The notes under the pieces are model-generated. The model did no database searches and had not been told where the DNA came from. It saw only the letters and a program-made list of their open reading frames with translations. A DNA stretch of 38,283 nt from Clostridia bacterium (GTDB lineage: Bacteria > Bacillota > DULZ01), in the NCBI GenBank assembly GCA_012840125.1, contig DULZ01000092.1, forward strand, positions 1 to 38,283, in the 5' to 3' direction. Both the position numbers and the translations under genes were made by a program. Shown piece after piece: positions 1 through 9,261 of this stretch. Each line of letters begins with the position of its first letter. The stretch's first letter is position 1.

Positions 1-1
1 C

Positions 2-31
2 TTGTTTGCTAATGACTTCCTGTGCTACAAT
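2..31 (+). promoter_or_regulatory. Putative sigma-A promoter for lspA-rluD
   Basis: A -35-like TTGTTT (2-7) and a -10 TACAAT (26-31) are separated by 18 bases. A TG dinucleotide one base before the -10 gives an extended -10 element. It lies 35 bases upstream of the TTG chosen as the lspA start, so it would drive lspA and the overlapping rluD. Inferred from motif match only. Confidence 0.5.
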
Positions 32-65
32 GTATTCGACATCGAAAGGCGTAGGAGGTTATATT

Positions 66-524
66 TTGGCGTTTCTTGGTATTAGCATCTTGCTCGTGGT
101 CGTGGATCAGGTGTCCAAGCAGTTAGTTCGTTCCATGATGGTGCCCGGGGAAACCATTCCTTTGGTGCCTAATATATTTCACCTTACTTATGTGCAGAAT
201 CCCGGCGCAGCTTTCGGCATCCTGGCTCACCGTACCAATCTTTTCATCATCATCACCCTGGCGGTGATTGTTCTGATCCTGTTGTTCTTGTGGCGAACCA
301 GCCGGGAGCAGAAAATGCTGAAAACGGCGTTGGCGCTGCAGCTGGGCGGTGCCGTGGGTAACTTGATTGACCGGCTCCTATTGGGCCATGTGACTGACTT
401 TTTCGATTTTCGCATTTGGCCTGTCTTCAACATCGCGGATATGGCCGTGGTGCTGGGAGTAATCTTGTTATGCTGGGAAATTCTGAAATCTTCACCAGAG
501 AAGAAGAAGCAGGAGTTCCGTTGA
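66..524 (+). CDS. lspA: Lipoprotein signal peptidase (signal peptidase II)
   Basis: An integral membrane aspartyl protease that removes the signal peptide from diacylglyceryl-modified prolipoproteins at the lipobox cysteine. The product is 152 residues with four hydrophobic segments. It carries the family signatures: DQ at residues 14-15 in the first helix, NPGAAFG near 45-51, GNLIDR near 98-103 and FNIAD near 121-125. The last two supply the catalytic aspartates. The start is taken as TTG at 66, because AGGAGG (53-58) lies 7 bases upstream and this places DQ at its usual distance from the N-terminus. An in-frame ATG at 12 would add 18 residues without a good ribosome site. The stop overlaps the rluD start (TGATG), so the two are co-translated. 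The TAXI receptor lipoprotein later in this window is a plausible substrate. Confidence 0.96.
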   Translation: MAFLGISILLVVVDQVSKQLVRSMMVPGETIPLVPNIFHLTYVQNPGAAFGILAHRTNLFIIITLAVIVLILLFLWRTSREQKMLKTALALQLGGAVGNLIDRLLLGHVTDFFDFRIWPVFNIADMAVVLGVILLCWEILKSSPEKKKQEFR

Positions 525-1453
525 TGCGGAAAGTGGATTTTGTGATTCAGCCGGAAGAAGAGGGTATTAGGGTTGACAAGCTGGCGGCGAGCAAGTTCCC
601 GGAACTGTCCCGGGCCAGGGTGCAGAAGCTGATCGAAGCAGGGCAGGTGCGGCTGGACGGCAAGACGTGTAAAGCTAACACCAAAGGGACGGCCGGCGCC
701 GTCATGGAGATCCTGATCCCGGACAGCCGGGAGGCGGAAATTGCTCCGGAAAACATTCCCCTGGATATCCTTTTTGAAGACCAAGATGTACTGGTGTTAA
801 ATAAACCCCAGGGGATGGTGGTCCACCCGGCGCCGGGCAATTATGCCGGTACCCTGGTAAATGCTTTGTTATACCACTGTAAGGATTTATCCGGGATTAA
901 TGGGACGAAAAGGCCGGGGATTGTGCACCGGTTGGACAAGGATACCTCCGGTGTGCTGGTGGTAGCGAAAAACGACTTTGCCCATCAAAAACTGGCCGCC
1001 CAGCTCAAGGAACGCAGCATGCAGCGAACTTACCTGGCGATTGTCCACGGCAGGATCCGGGAGGACCGGGGCCGGATTGAGGCCCCCATCGGCCGTCACC
1101 CGGTGCACCGCAAGAAAATGGCGGTGGTGGAACGGAACGCCAAGGAAGCGGTGACGGAGTATGCCGTAATGGAGCGTTTCCGGGATTATACCCTGATCCG
1201 GGCCTCCTTGCATACCGGCCGGACCCACCAGATCCGGGTTCACCTGGCGTATATCAAGCACCCGGTACTGGGCGACCCCGTTTACGGCCCGAAGCAAAAC
1301 CCCTTCGGTTTGACCGCCCAAGTGCTCCATGCTTACCGGTTATGCTTTAAACATCCACGTAGCGGGGCGGAGATGGTCTTCGAGGCCCCCATGCCCCCTC
1401 GTTTTGAACAGGTGCTCAAGACCCTGCGCCGCTTGGAGGAGCAAAATCACTGA
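524..1453 (+). CDS. rluD: Ribosomal large subunit pseudouridine synthase, RluD family
   Basis: An RNA-modifying enzyme that isomerises specific uridines to pseudouridine in 23S rRNA. The 309-residue product has an N-terminal S4 RNA-binding domain (about residues 12-75, with the VDKLAA and SRARVQKLIEAG segments) and a RluA-type catalytic domain. The catalytic domain contains HRLDKDTSG, where the first Asp after Leu is the catalytic residue, and further on GRTHQIRVH. The ATG at 524 shares bases with the lspA stop and has AGGAG (511-515) inside lspA. A longer open frame begins at 416 but lies within lspA and has no family homology. The order lspA-rluD followed by the pyr operon matches B. subtilis (lspA-ylyB). 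The 3' end overlaps a convergent small gene by 7 bases. Confidence 0.95.
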   Translation: MRKVDFVIQPEEEGIRVDKLAASKFPELSRARVQKLIEAGQVRLDGKTCKANTKGTAGAVMEILIPDSREAEIAPENIPLDILFEDQDVLVLNKPQGMVVHPAPGNYAGTLVNALLYHCKDLSGINGTKRPGIVHRLDKDTSGVLVVAKNDFAHQKLAAQLKERSMQRTYLAIVHGRIREDRGRIEAPIGRHPVHRKKMAVVERNAKEAVTEYAVMERFRDYTLIRASLHTGRTHQIRVHLAYIKHPVLGDPVYGPKQNPFGLTAQVLHAYRLCFKHPRSGAEMVFEAPMPPRFEQVLKTLRRLEEQNH

Positions 1454-1812
1454 GGGGATTGGGTCTGGGATCTTCTCAATCCTAACAGAATGCCAAAGAC
1501 GGTTAAGATGGTAACCAGGGCAAAATCCTGGAGGATGGCGGCTGTATCCGGTACCGGGAGATAAGCGGCATAGCTGATCAAATAGGTGACACCGTTAAAA
1601 CTCAGCGTGGTGGCCAGCACCGCCGCCCAGAGGGTGAGGAGATCGAAAGCACTGCGCCAGTACCTGGTTAAGAGCCAACCGGCCGTGACAAAAGTCAAGA
1701 CATTCATGGTCAAATTGGCCCAGGGGCCCTGCCCGCCGCCGGTGACCAGGGCGCTGAACAAGAATAAGAAAAACAAAAGACATTGAGTTTTCACGAACTG
1801 CCAAAAACTCAC
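1447..1812 (-). CDS. Small hypothetical membrane protein
   Basis: I do not recognise the family. The frame encodes 121 residues that are mostly hydrophobic, with about four predicted membrane segments (roughly residues 8-24, 35-51, 60-85 and 95-112) and a short polar C-terminal tail. The start is chosen as GTG at 1812 because AGGAGG on the minus strand lies 7 bases upstream. The ATG at 1818 directly abuts that site and is too close. A minus-strand promoter candidate lies just upstream (1842-1871). It is convergent with rluD, overlapping its last 7 bases, and divergent from hslO. Good hydrophobic pattern, ribosome site and promoter argue that it is real; function unknown. Confidence 0.65.
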   Translation of the reverse strand: MSFWQFVKTQCLLFFLFLFSALVTGGGQGPWANLTMNVLTFVTAGWLLTRYWRSAFDLLTLWAAVLATTLSFNGVTYLISYAAYLPVPDTAAILQDFALVTILTVFGILLGLRRSQTQSPQ

Positions 1813-1841
1813 TCCCATCCCTCCTCATCACTATGGTTTTT

Positions 1842-1871
1842 ATTGTATCTTAGACGGGTCATGCCTGTCTA
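1842..1871 (-). promoter_or_regulatory. Putative promoter for the small membrane protein
   Basis: Read on the minus strand: TAGACA (1871-1866), 18 bases, TACAAT (1847-1842). The -35 region lies in an 8-bp inverted repeat (1851-1858 with 1864-1871, loop 5 bases, one G-T pair), which could be an operator for this gene or for the divergent hslO. Motif-based inference. Confidence 0.45.
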
Positions 1872-1908
1872 GAAGACAAATGTATTTTTCTCCCGGAGGT
1901 GGAACCAG

Positions 1909-2796
1909 TTGAGGCAAGATTACGTGGTCCGTGCCGTGGCGGAAGATGCCCTCATTAAGGCTTTTGTGGCCAGGACGACCCGGCTTTGCGAAGAGGCAAG
2001 GCAATGTCACGATACTTACCCGACAGCCACGGCAGCTTTGGGGCGGCTTTTGACGGCGGCTTGTATACAAGGCATGAACTTGAAAGGCAATGACCGGCTG
2101 ACGATTCGCATTCAAGGAGACGGTCCTTTAGGGCAGCTGGTCGCCGTGAGCAGGCCCAACGGGAAAGTGAAAGGATATGTCTCCCAGCCCCATGTCCACC
2201 TGCCCCTGCGTCCTGACGGCAAGCTCGACGTAGGAGGGGCGATTGGTAAGGGGATGATGTACATTTCCAAAGATCTCGGCTTAAGGGAACCCTACACCGG
2301 GAGCGTACCCCTGGTCAGCGGGGAAATCGCCGAGGATTTGACCCATTATTTTGCCGTTTCAGAACAAACCCCATCGGTAGTGGCCCTGGGGGTCCTGGTG
2401 GATATAGACAATTCCGTGAAAGGAGCAGGGGGTATCCTGGTGCAGTTAATGCCCGGCGCCACCGAAGACTTAATTGTTAAACTGGAAGAAAACATCGCCG
2501 CCCTCCCTGCCGTGAGCCGTTACTTTGGGGAAGGGCATACACCGGAAGAGCTGTTAGGGCTGGTACTGAAAGGGTTTGATTACCGGATACTGGCGGACCA
2601 GCCTTTAATGTTTGACTGCGATTGTTCCCGGGCCAAGCTGGAAGAGATCCTGGTCAGTTTGGGGGAAGAGGAGCTCCGGTCCCTGGGTGAAGAGCAGGGC
2701 GGGGCGGAAGTGCGCTGCCATTATTGTAATAAAACTTACCGCTTTACCCGGGACGACCTGGTACGCATCATCCGGGAGATGAAAGAGCGGGACTAG
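1909..2796 (+). CDS. hslO: Hsp33 redox-regulated molecular chaperone
   Basis: A cytosolic holdase chaperone activated by oxidation and unfolding stress. The 295-residue product has the Hsp33 N-terminal substrate-binding domain and, near the C-terminus, the zinc and redox switch: CDC (about residues 238-240) followed about 30 residues later by CHYC (about 270-273). All four zinc-binding cysteines are present, so the switch should work. The start is TTG at 1909 with GGAGGTGG (1895-1902) at good spacing; the length matches the family. It is transcribed alone or with the methyltransferase 100 bases downstream. Presence of an oxidative-stress chaperone is common in anaerobic Clostridia. Confidence 0.95.
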   Translation: MRQDYVVRAVAEDALIKAFVARTTRLCEEARQCHDTYPTATAALGRLLTAACIQGMNLKGNDRLTIRIQGDGPLGQLVAVSRPNGKVKGYVSQPHVHLPLRPDGKLDVGGAIGKGMMYISKDLGLREPYTGSVPLVSGEIAEDLTHYFAVSEQTPSVVALGVLVDIDNSVKGAGGILVQLMPGATEDLIVKLEENIAALPAVSRYFGEGHTPEELLGLVLKGFDYRILADQPLMFDCDCSRAKLEEILVSLGEEELRSLGEEQGGAEVRCHYCNKTYRFTRDDLVRIIREMKERD

Positions 2797-2896
2797 AGAG
2801 AAGCATAAAGAACCTCCGCCGGAACATATAGATCTGGTGAATGATTTTCAGTTTATTGGCTACACTAACCAGTGACGCAACTGGCGGGGGTGGAGA

Positions 2897-3742
2897 ATGA
2901 AAAAGGCCAATTTGCTGAATGACCTGAATGGTTCCCAGTGGCTCTTTTGGACTGATACCTTATATATTACCAGTTTCTCGCCTGATGCTACCCACCCTTT
3001 ACGCAAGGAACACGGGGCCATGAAGCCGCCTGAATTAATGGCGGAGATCATCAGTTTTTTTACCAAACGGGAAGAACTGGTCTTGGACCCTTTTGCCGGT
3101 GTGGGGGGCACTTTGCTGGGAGCGGCCTTAACGAAAAGGCGTGCCGTTGGGTATGAGCTGAATCCCCGCTGGGTGGAAATCTACCGGCAGGTCCAAAGGG
3201 ATTATGTCGTGCAGCAGGGAAAGCTGGTGCCCAGGTCCATGGTAACCGCCAGGCAGGGTGAGGACATTAAGGCTCCCCTGTACCAGGGAGACTGCTTAGC
3301 CCTAATGACGGGACTGGAACCGGCATCCGTCGATGCTGTCATCACGGATCCTCCTTACGGCTGCCATCACCGGGTGACGGGTTTCCCCGGTGAAACCAAT
3401 TTCAGTATGTTTAACGAAGGGGATCCCCGGGATTTCGCTAATGCCGCCGACTATGACGCCTTTTTTACATTGATGGAACGATTCGGCCGGGAAGCCTGGC
3501 GGGTGTTAAAACCCGGCCGCTATCTTGTCATGATTGTAGGGGACCGCTATCTCAAAGGAGAATTCTTTCCCCTGGGTTTCCGGGTGGCGGAAAAAATGCG
3601 TCAAGTAGGTTTTAAACTTAAAGGGGTGCGCCTGTGGAGCAACAAGGCCACCCAGCGCCCCCTCAAACCTTATGCAGTTTACACCAGTTTTGTACCTAAC
3701 ATTACCCACCAGAATATTTTGATCCTGCGAAAAGAAGCTTGA
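2897..3742 (+). CDS. DNA methyltransferase, N4/N6 (DPPY) type, orphan
   Basis: A predicted S-adenosylmethionine-dependent amino-methyltransferase of DNA, 281 residues. The AdoMet-binding region comes first: a KPPELM segment, then DPFAGVGGT (about 70-78) and GYELNP. The catalytic motif DPPYG follows at about 151-155. It ends in a family-like strand with ILILRKE. The protein is short, with no obvious large target-recognition domain, and no restriction endonuclease is nearby. It is therefore an orphan and more likely to act in regulation, repair or marking than in restriction. The start is ATG at 2897 after GGGGGTGG. An upstream segment (2813-2820) can pair with the ribosome site (2883-2890). 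The stop codon overlaps the -35 of the pyr promoter. Target base and sequence cannot be told from the sequence. Confidence 0.85.
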   Translation: MKKANLLNDLNGSQWLFWTDTLYITSFSPDATHPLRKEHGAMKPPELMAEIISFFTKREELVLDPFAGVGGTLLGAALTKRRAVGYELNPRWVEIYRQVQRDYVVQQGKLVPRSMVTARQGEDIKAPLYQGDCLALMTGLEPASVDAVITDPPYGCHHRVTGFPGETNFSMFNEGDPRDFANAADYDAFFTLMERFGREAWRVLKPGRYLVMIVGDRYLKGEFFPLGFRVAEKMRQVGFKLKGVRLWSNKATQRPLKPYAVYTSFVPNITHQNILILRKEA

Positions 3743-3768
3743 CAGCATCAAGGACCAGGGAGTACACT
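3739..3768 (+). promoter_or_regulatory. Putative sigma-A promoter of the pyr operon
   Basis: A perfect TTGACA (3739-3744) is followed after 18 bases by TACACT (3763-3768). The -35 includes the stop codon of the methyltransferase gene. Transcription would begin near 3775, just before the PyrR-binding leader, which is where a pyr promoter is expected. Confidence 0.7.
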
Positions 3769-3783
3769 TAAAAAGAAATTAAT

Positions 3784-3875
3784 GCCTTTAAGGAGGTCCA
3801 GCGAGGCCAGAAGGCAAAAACCGACCGTAGGTCATGCCTTCAAGCCTGCCTCCCTAAGGGTGCGCAGGTTTTTGC
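3784..3875 (+). promoter_or_regulatory. PyrR-dependent transcription attenuator in the pyrR leader
   Basis: Three alternative structures are visible. The PyrR-binding (anti-antiterminator) hairpin spans 3784-3815: its closing stem is GCCTT/AAGGC, and the core has TTTAA, GTCC and GCGAGGCC in the order of the B. subtilis binding loop. The terminator is 3842-3873, with stem CCTGC/GCAGG extended by AAG, inner CCC/GGG pairs and five T. The antiterminator pairs 3814-3822 with 3867-3875 (nine perfect pairs) and overlaps both other hairpins. As established for PyrR, UMP or UTP binding would stabilise the first hairpin and cause termination. The pyrR ribosome site lies immediately after the terminator. 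Confidence 0.85.
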
Positions 3876-3879
3876 TTAA

Positions 3880-4440
<561 letters not shown>

Positions 4441-4451
4441 CAGCCTATGCA

Positions 4452-4544
4452 CTCCTTTAACTTTGTTCCTGTGAGACAAGAAGGAGGTGGGGACCAGGTA
4501 CTGGGATGAAAAACCTCTTTGTTGCCAAGCAAGAGGTTTTTTTT
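4452..4544 (+). promoter_or_regulatory. Second PyrR attenuator, between pyrR and pyrB
   Basis: A second PyrR-type hairpin spans 4452-4486: closing stem CTCCTT/AAGGAG, TTTAA at the 5' side, core TTCCTGTGAGACA and AGAAGG at the 3' side. A strong intrinsic terminator follows at 4512-4544, with stem AACCTCTT/AAGAGGTT and a run of eight T. The 3' arm of the first hairpin (around 4479-4487) can pair with the 5' arm of the terminator, giving an antiterminator. It lets pyrBCKDFE be shut off further even when pyrR is transcribed. Confidence 0.85.
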
Positions 4545-4590
4545 GTGGCCATAACCCATTTATCCAAACCATACGAAGGAGGAACCAGCC

Positions 4591-5529
4591 ATGAAATGGC
4601 AGCGTAAAGATTTGCTTGGATTGCAGGACTTGTCTGCCGAAGAGATTATGCTCATCCTGAATACAGCCGGGCCCATGAAGGAGATTCTTTCCAGACCGAT
4701 TAAGAAAGTACCTGTGCTCAGGGGCAAAACCATCGTGACCATGTTTTATGAGCCCAGCACCAGGACCAGGACTTCTTTCGAACTGGCCGGGAAATACCTG
4801 AGTGCGGATACAGTTAACCTGGCCATGTCTACCAGCAGCGTGCAAAAGGGAGAATCCCTGAAAGATACCGCCCTCACCATTGAGGCTATGAAAGCTGATG
4901 TATTGATTATGCGCCATGAGGCTACCGGAGCTCCCCATTTCATGTCCCGTATCGTCAACAGCCGGGTCATCAATGCGGGAGACGGTATGCATGAACACCC
5001 GACCCAGGCTCTTTTAGATTTGTTCACTATTCAGGAGAAGAAAGGAAAGATTGAGGGACTCACCGTGGCGATCTTGGGTGATATCCTGCACAGCCGGGTG
5101 GCGCGTTCCAATATCTGGGGTTTAACCAAGCTAGGCGCCAAGGTCAGGGTGGTGGGCCCCAGCACCCTGCTGCCCGATTACTTCAAAAAGATGGGCGTAG
5201 AGATTTACCACAGTGTGGAGGAAGCCGTTAAAGACGTAGATGTCATCAACGTGCTGCGCCTGCAAAGAGAAAGGCAGAAAAAAGGTCTCTTGCCCTCCTT
5301 GAGGGAGTACAGCCGTCTCTTCTGCCTCACCCCGGAACGGTTACAGCTGGCCAAACCGGACGCGTTAGTGCTGCATCCCGGGCCCATGAATAGGGGTGTG
5401 GAAATCGCTTCCGAGGTGGCCGACGGTCTGCAGGCTGCCATCAATGAACAAGTGACCAACGGGGTAGCAGTGCGCATGGCCATTCTATACTTGCTGATGG
5501 GAGGTAGTACCGATGATGTTGCTGCTTAA
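4591..5529 (+). CDS. pyrB: Aspartate carbamoyltransferase catalytic subunit
   Basis: Catalyses carbamoyl phosphate plus L-aspartate to N-carbamoyl-aspartate, the committed step of pyrimidine synthesis. The 312-residue product has the carbamoyl phosphate motif STRTRTSFE (about 52-60) and HPTQALLD (about 138-145). The carbamoyl-phosphate HPGPMNRG segment lies near the C-terminus. No pyrI regulatory subunit is present, as in Bacillus-type enzymes, where regulation is by PyrR. ATG at 4591 follows GAAGGAGGA. Its 3' end overlaps pyrC by 17 bases, implying translational coupling. Confidence 0.97.
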   Translation: MKWQRKDLLGLQDLSAEEIMLILNTAGPMKEILSRPIKKVPVLRGKTIVTMFYEPSTRTRTSFELAGKYLSADTVNLAMSTSSVQKGESLKDTALTIEAMKADVLIMRHEATGAPHFMSRIVNSRVINAGDGMHEHPTQALLDLFTIQEKKGKIEGLTVAILGDILHSRVARSNIWGLTKLGAKVRVVGPSTLLPDYFKKMGVEIYHSVEEAVKDVDVINVLRLQRERQKKGLLPSLREYSRLFCLTPERLQLAKPDALVLHPGPMNRGVEIASEVADGLQAAINEQVTNGVAVRMAILYLLMGGSTDDVAA

Positions 5530-6811
5530 AGGTGGCAGAGTGATTGACCCGGCCAATGACCTGGATGATATCAGGGATGTTTTGATTGCCGACGGGAAAA
5601 TCAAAGCCGTTGATAGAAATATCCAAGCGGCAGACGCCGTCGTTTACGATGTAACGGGCAAGATCGTGAGCCCGGGCTGGATCGATATGCACGTGCACTT
5701 GCGGGAACCCGGGTTTGAGCACAAGGAAACCATCTATACGGGTACGAGAGCCGCGGTGGCCGGGGGTATCACGGCAGTTGCCGCCATGCCTAACACTAAC
5801 CCGGTGGCGGACAACCAGTCGGTGATTGCCTTCGTGAAGGATAAGGGCCGGCAAGTCGGGTATGCAAAAGTCTTCCCTATCGGGGCCATTACTAAAGGCT
5901 CTCAAGGAGAGGAACTGGCGGAAATAGGAGACATGTACGAGGCCGGTGCGGTGGCCATTTCCGATGACGGCAAGCCGGTTATGAACGGCCAGCTCATGCG
6001 GCTGGCCATGGAATACGCCAGGATGTTTGACCTGCCCGTCATCAGTCACGCCGAAGACTTGAAACTGGCCAATGACGGTTTCATGCATGAGGGATACGTC
6101 TCCACTGTGCTTGGTTTCAGGGGGATTCCTTCCGTGGCCGAAGAAGCTATGGTGGCCAGGGACTTGCTCTTGGCCCAGATGACCGACAGCCGCCTGCATA
6201 TCGCCCACGTGTCCACTAAAGGTGCAGTGGAGATGATCCGGGAAGCGAAAAAGAGAGGCATCCCAGTAACCGCTGAAGTGACTCCCCACCACCTGACCCT
6301 CACCGATGAAGCAGTCCAGAGTTTTGATACTTCCACCAAGGTCAATCCTCCTCTCCGTGCCAGGGAAGACCAGGAAGCCCTGCTCCAAGGTCTTGTGGAC
6401 GGGACCATTGATGTGATAGCCACTGATCACGCACCCCATGCCGGGGAGGAAAAAGAAGTGGAATTCGCGTATGCTCCCTTTGGCTTGATCGGCTTGGAGA
6501 CCATGGTGCCCCTGGTGGTGGATCGCCTGGTGCATCAAGGGCGTTTGACCTGGAAAGACGCCATCGCCAAGGTGACCGTGAACCCGGCCCGTATTCTAGG
6601 CTTGGAGTTGGGTACCTTGACCGTCGGACAAGCTGCAGATATCACCGTGATCGATCCGGAGAAGGTAGCCAGGGTGGACAAAGAGCGCTTTTATTCCATG
6701 GCCAGGAATACTCCTTTTGACGGTTGGGACTTAAAAGGCTGGCCGGTGATGACCATTGTTGACGGCCGCGTCCTGATGGAGGACGGGCGGCTGGTAGACA
6801 CAGGGAGGTAG
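5513..6811 (+). CDS. pyrC: Dihydroorotase, type I
   Basis: A zinc-dependent amidohydrolase that cyclises carbamoyl-aspartate to dihydroorotate. The 432-residue length fits the type I (Bacillus-like) family. Zinc ligands are visible in [10 protein letters not shown] (about residues 59-68) and later in the HxxH-type and DHAPH motifs (about 304-308), with AHVST between them. Two adjacent ATGs (5513, 5516) both follow GGGAGGT; the first is used here. It overlaps the end of pyrB and is followed after two bases by pyrK. Confidence 0.97.
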   Translation: MMLLLKGGRVIDPANDLDDIRDVLIADGKIKAVDRNIQAADAVVYDVTGKIVSPGWIDMHVHLREPGFEHKETIYTGTRAAVAGGITAVAAMPNTNPVADNQSVIAFVKDKGRQVGYAKVFPIGAITKGSQGEELAEIGDMYEAGAVAISDDGKPVMNGQLMRLAMEYARMFDLPVISHAEDLKLANDGFMHEGYVSTVLGFRGIPSVAEEAMVARDLLLAQMTDSRLHIAHVSTKGAVEMIREAKKRGIPVTAEVTPHHLTLTDEAVQSFDTSTKVNPPLRAREDQEALLQGLVDGTIDVIATDHAPHAGEEKEVEFAYAPFGLIGLETMVPLVVDRLVHQGRLTWKDAIAKVTVNPARILGLELGTLTVGQAADITVIDPEKVARVDKERFYSMARNTPFDGWDLKGWPVMTIVDGRVLMEDGRLVDTGR

Positions 6812-6813
6812 TC

Positions 6814-7602
6814 ATGGCAGCAGTCGTGCAGGGCCGGTTAATGGAAAAGGAAAGCTTGGGGCAGAAGTATTTTTGGCTGAAAGTACTGGCCCCCGAAATC
6901 GCCGGGCAGGCCCAGCCGGGCCAGTTTGTGCAGGTCAGATGCGGTGACACCCTGGATCCCTTTTTGCGCCGCCCCTTAAGCCTCCACCGATTCCACCGCC
7001 GGGAGGGCACGGTGGAATTCCTGGTCCAGCGCAAAGGAAAAGGCACTGCTTGGCTGGCCCACCGGGAACCGGGGCAGGTTTTGGACCTGTTAGGTCCTCT
7101 AGGCCGGGGATTTACCCTTCACCGGAAGCAAAGGGCTTTATTAGTGGGTGGGGGGATTGGGGTTGCTCCCCTGCTGGCCCTGGCGGAAGCCCTGGCCCGC
7201 TCGGGCAGCCCCCCGGTTACCCTGTTAGGAGCCAACAGCAGCCGGGATCTGCTGAAGGTGGAGGAATTCCGCCGTTACAGCGCGGCGGTAGCCGTATCCA
7301 CCCTGGACGGGAGCGCCGGCAGAGCCGGTTTAGTCACGGAGTTGCTGGAAGAGGAATTAAGAAATGGTTTTCAAGGATTTATTTACACCTGCGGGCCCAT
7401 GGGCATGATGCAAAAAGTGGCTGAATTAGCCCGGCATTTCGGAGCAGAAGGCGAAGCCTCCCTGGAAGCCAACATGGCCTGTGGGATTGGCGTCTGCCTG
7501 GGATGCACCTGCGAAATCAGAGGAGAACAAGGGCCAACCTACGCCCACGTGTGTACCGACGGCCCGGTGTTCCCTCTGGAGGCGGTGATCGACTATGTCT
7601 AA
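6814..7602 (+). CDS. pyrK: Dihydroorotate dehydrogenase B, electron-transfer subunit
   Basis: An iron-sulfur flavoprotein that passes electrons from the catalytic PyrD subunit to NAD+. The 262-residue product has an N-terminal FAD-binding ferredoxin-reductase domain (RRPLSLH near 51-57), an NAD-binding region with [10 protein letters not shown] (about 112-121) and a C-terminal [2Fe-2S] site. The cluster cysteines are in [12 protein letters not shown] (about 223-234) plus HVC about 14 residues on. ATG at 6814 follows GGGAGG inside the pyrC end. It overlaps pyrD by 8 bases, consistent with a fixed PyrK-PyrD complex. Confidence 0.96.
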   Translation: MAAVVQGRLMEKESLGQKYFWLKVLAPEIAGQAQPGQFVQVRCGDTLDPFLRRPLSLHRFHRREGTVEFLVQRKGKGTAWLAHREPGQVLDLLGPLGRGFTLHRKQRALLVGGGIGVAPLLALAEALARSGSPPVTLLGANSSRDLLKVEEFRRYSAAVAVSTLDGSAGRAGLVTELLEEELRNGFQGFIYTCGPMGMMQKVAELARHFGAEGEASLEANMACGIGVCLGCTCEIRGEQGPTYAHVCTDGPVFPLEAVIDYV

Positions 7603-8533
7603 AGTGGATATGACGGTGGATATCGGCGGACTGAAAATGAAAAACCCGGTCTTAACTGCTTCCGGTACTTTCGGCTACGGCCTGGAGTTCCAGCGGTTTT
7701 ATGACATCCAGCTTTTGGGAGGCATCGTGGTTAAAGGCACCACTCTTAAGCCCAGGGCCGGCAATCCCCCGCCCCGGGTGGTGGAGACGGCGGCCGGCAT
7801 GTTAAACAGCGTGGGCCTTGAGAATCCGGGGGTGGATCACCTCATTGAACATATTATGCCCAAGCTGGCTCCCCTGGACCTGGCCGTCATTATCAATATC
7901 TCAGGCAATACCGTGGAGGAATACGGCCTTTTGGCCGAAAAGCTGGACCGGGTGCCGGGGGTAAAGGGGCTGGAGGTGAACATTTCCTGCCCCAACGTGA
8001 AGGCCGGGGGGCTGGCTTTCGGCACCTGTCCTACCCAGGCAGCCGCTGTGATCAGGGCGGTGCGGCAGGCTACCCGCCTGCCTGTGATTGCCAAGCTTTC
8101 ACCCAATGTGACGGATATTGTGTCCATTGCCCGGAGTGTGGAGGAGGCAGGCGCTGACGCCGTTTCCCTCATCAACACCTTGCTGGGCATGGCTATAGAT
8201 ATCAAGCAAAAGAAGCCGGTGCTGGCCAACACTTTCGGGGGGCTGTCCGGCCCGGCCATTAAACCGGTGGCCTTGCGGATGGTGTGGCAGGTGAGCCGGG
8301 CGGTGAAGATTCCCGTCATCGGGATGGGAGGCATTGTAAGTGTCGAAGACGCCCTGGAGTTTCTCATGGCCGGGGCCAGTGCCGTGGCCGTCGGAGCCGG
8401 CAGCTTTGTGAATCCTTATCTTGCCCTGGAGATAGTCCGGGGGTTAGAATCGTATTGTCGAACAGAGGGTGTGGCCAGCGTGCGGCAATTAACGGGCTTG
8501 GCCTGGCCCGAGAGTAGAGGAGGCACCAGATGA
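7595..8533 (+). CDS. pyrD: Dihydroorotate dehydrogenase B, catalytic subunit (class 1B)
   Basis: An FMN-containing TIM barrel of 312 residues that oxidises dihydroorotate to orotate in the cytosol, with NAD+ as final acceptor through PyrK. Seen in the sequence: [11 protein letters not shown] near the N-terminus, NISCPNVK (about 130-137) carrying the class 1 catalytic Cys, AKLSPNV, and [22 protein letters not shown] for FMN phosphate binding. The adjacent pyrK confirms class 1B over the fumarate- or quinone-linked types. It starts inside pyrK and its last bases overlap pyrF (ATGA). Confidence 0.97.
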   Translation: MSKVDMTVDIGGLKMKNPVLTASGTFGYGLEFQRFYDIQLLGGIVVKGTTLKPRAGNPPPRVVETAAGMLNSVGLENPGVDHLIEHIMPKLAPLDLAVIINISGNTVEEYGLLAEKLDRVPGVKGLEVNISCPNVKAGGLAFGTCPTQAAAVIRAVRQATRLPVIAKLSPNVTDIVSIARSVEEAGADAVSLINTLLGMAIDIKQKKPVLANTFGGLSGPAIKPVALRMVWQVSRAVKIPVIGMGGIVSVEDALEFLMAGASAVAVGAGSFVNPYLALEIVRGLESYCRTEGVASVRQLTGLAWPESRGGTR

Positions 8534-9261
8534 AAGTTAGTACGAAAGACAGGTTGATCCTGGCCCTGGATTACGATACGATGGCGGATGTGGAGAGAAT
8601 AGTGGACAGCCTGCGAGGGCAAGTCAGCTTTTACAAAGTGGGGCTGCAGCTTTTTAGCCGGAACGGCCCCCAGGCCATCCGGTACCTGGTGGAGCAAGGC
8701 GCCAAAGTGTTTGCCGATCTTAAACTGCATGATATTCCCAACACGGTGGCCAAAGCTACCCGAGCCTTGACTGCCCTGGGAGTCAATATCATTGATGTGC
8801 ATGTCTCCGGCGGTATGGAAATGATGCGGGCGGCGGCCCGGGCGGCGGAGGAAGCGGCCCAGGCATACGGTGTGGCCAAACCGGCGGTCATCGGAGTGAC
8901 GGTGCTGACGAGCTTGGACCAGCACAGCCTGGCAGAGCTGGGCTTGCCCGGCGAGGACGTAACCCGGCTGGCCGTGAACTGGGCCAGGCTGGCCCAAGCA
9001 GCCGGTCTGGACGGGGTGGTAGCTTCCCCGCTAGAGGCAAGAGCCATCAGGGAAGCCTGCGGCCAAGAGTTTATCATCGTGACGCCGGGTATTAGACCCC
9101 GGACCGTGGGGGCCCATGACCAGAAGCGGATTACCACCCCCGGTGAAGCCTTAGCTTTGGGGGCCTCCCACCTGGTGGTGGGACGGGCCATTACGGAGGC
9201 GGGTGATCCCAAAGCCATGGCCGCGGCTATTATACAAGAGATGGAGGGTGTATCTTGCTGA
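8530..9261 (+). CDS. pyrF: Orotidine 5'-phosphate decarboxylase
   Basis: Catalyses the last step to UMP. The 243-residue TIM barrel shows the active-site array [10 protein letters not shown] (DxKxxD, about 62-71), an N-terminal LALDYD and the phosphate-binding PGIRPR segment, as in group I enzymes. It is translationally coupled to pyrD through an ATGA overlap and itself overlaps pyrE by 7 bases. Ribosome site GAGGAGG lies inside the pyrD end. Confidence 0.97.
   Translation: MKVSTKDRLILALDYDTMADVERIVDSLRGQVSFYKVGLQLFSRNGPQAIRYLVEQGAKVFADLKLHDIPNTVAKATRALTALGVNIIDVHVSGGMEMMRAAARAAEEAAQAYGVAKPAVIGVTVLTSLDQHSLAELGLPGEDVTRLAVNWARLAQAAGLDGVVASPLEARAIREACGQEFIIVTPGIRPRTVGAHDQKRITTPGEALALGASHLVVGRAITEAGDPKAMAAAIIQEMEGVSC

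Noticed and set aside
5441-6538. Long minus-strand open frame (365 codons) opposite pyrC
   Set aside because: It lies wholly antisense to a well-supported dihydroorotase, is rich in His/Gln/Gly as expected from the complement of a GC-biased gene, and has no ribosome site or homology.
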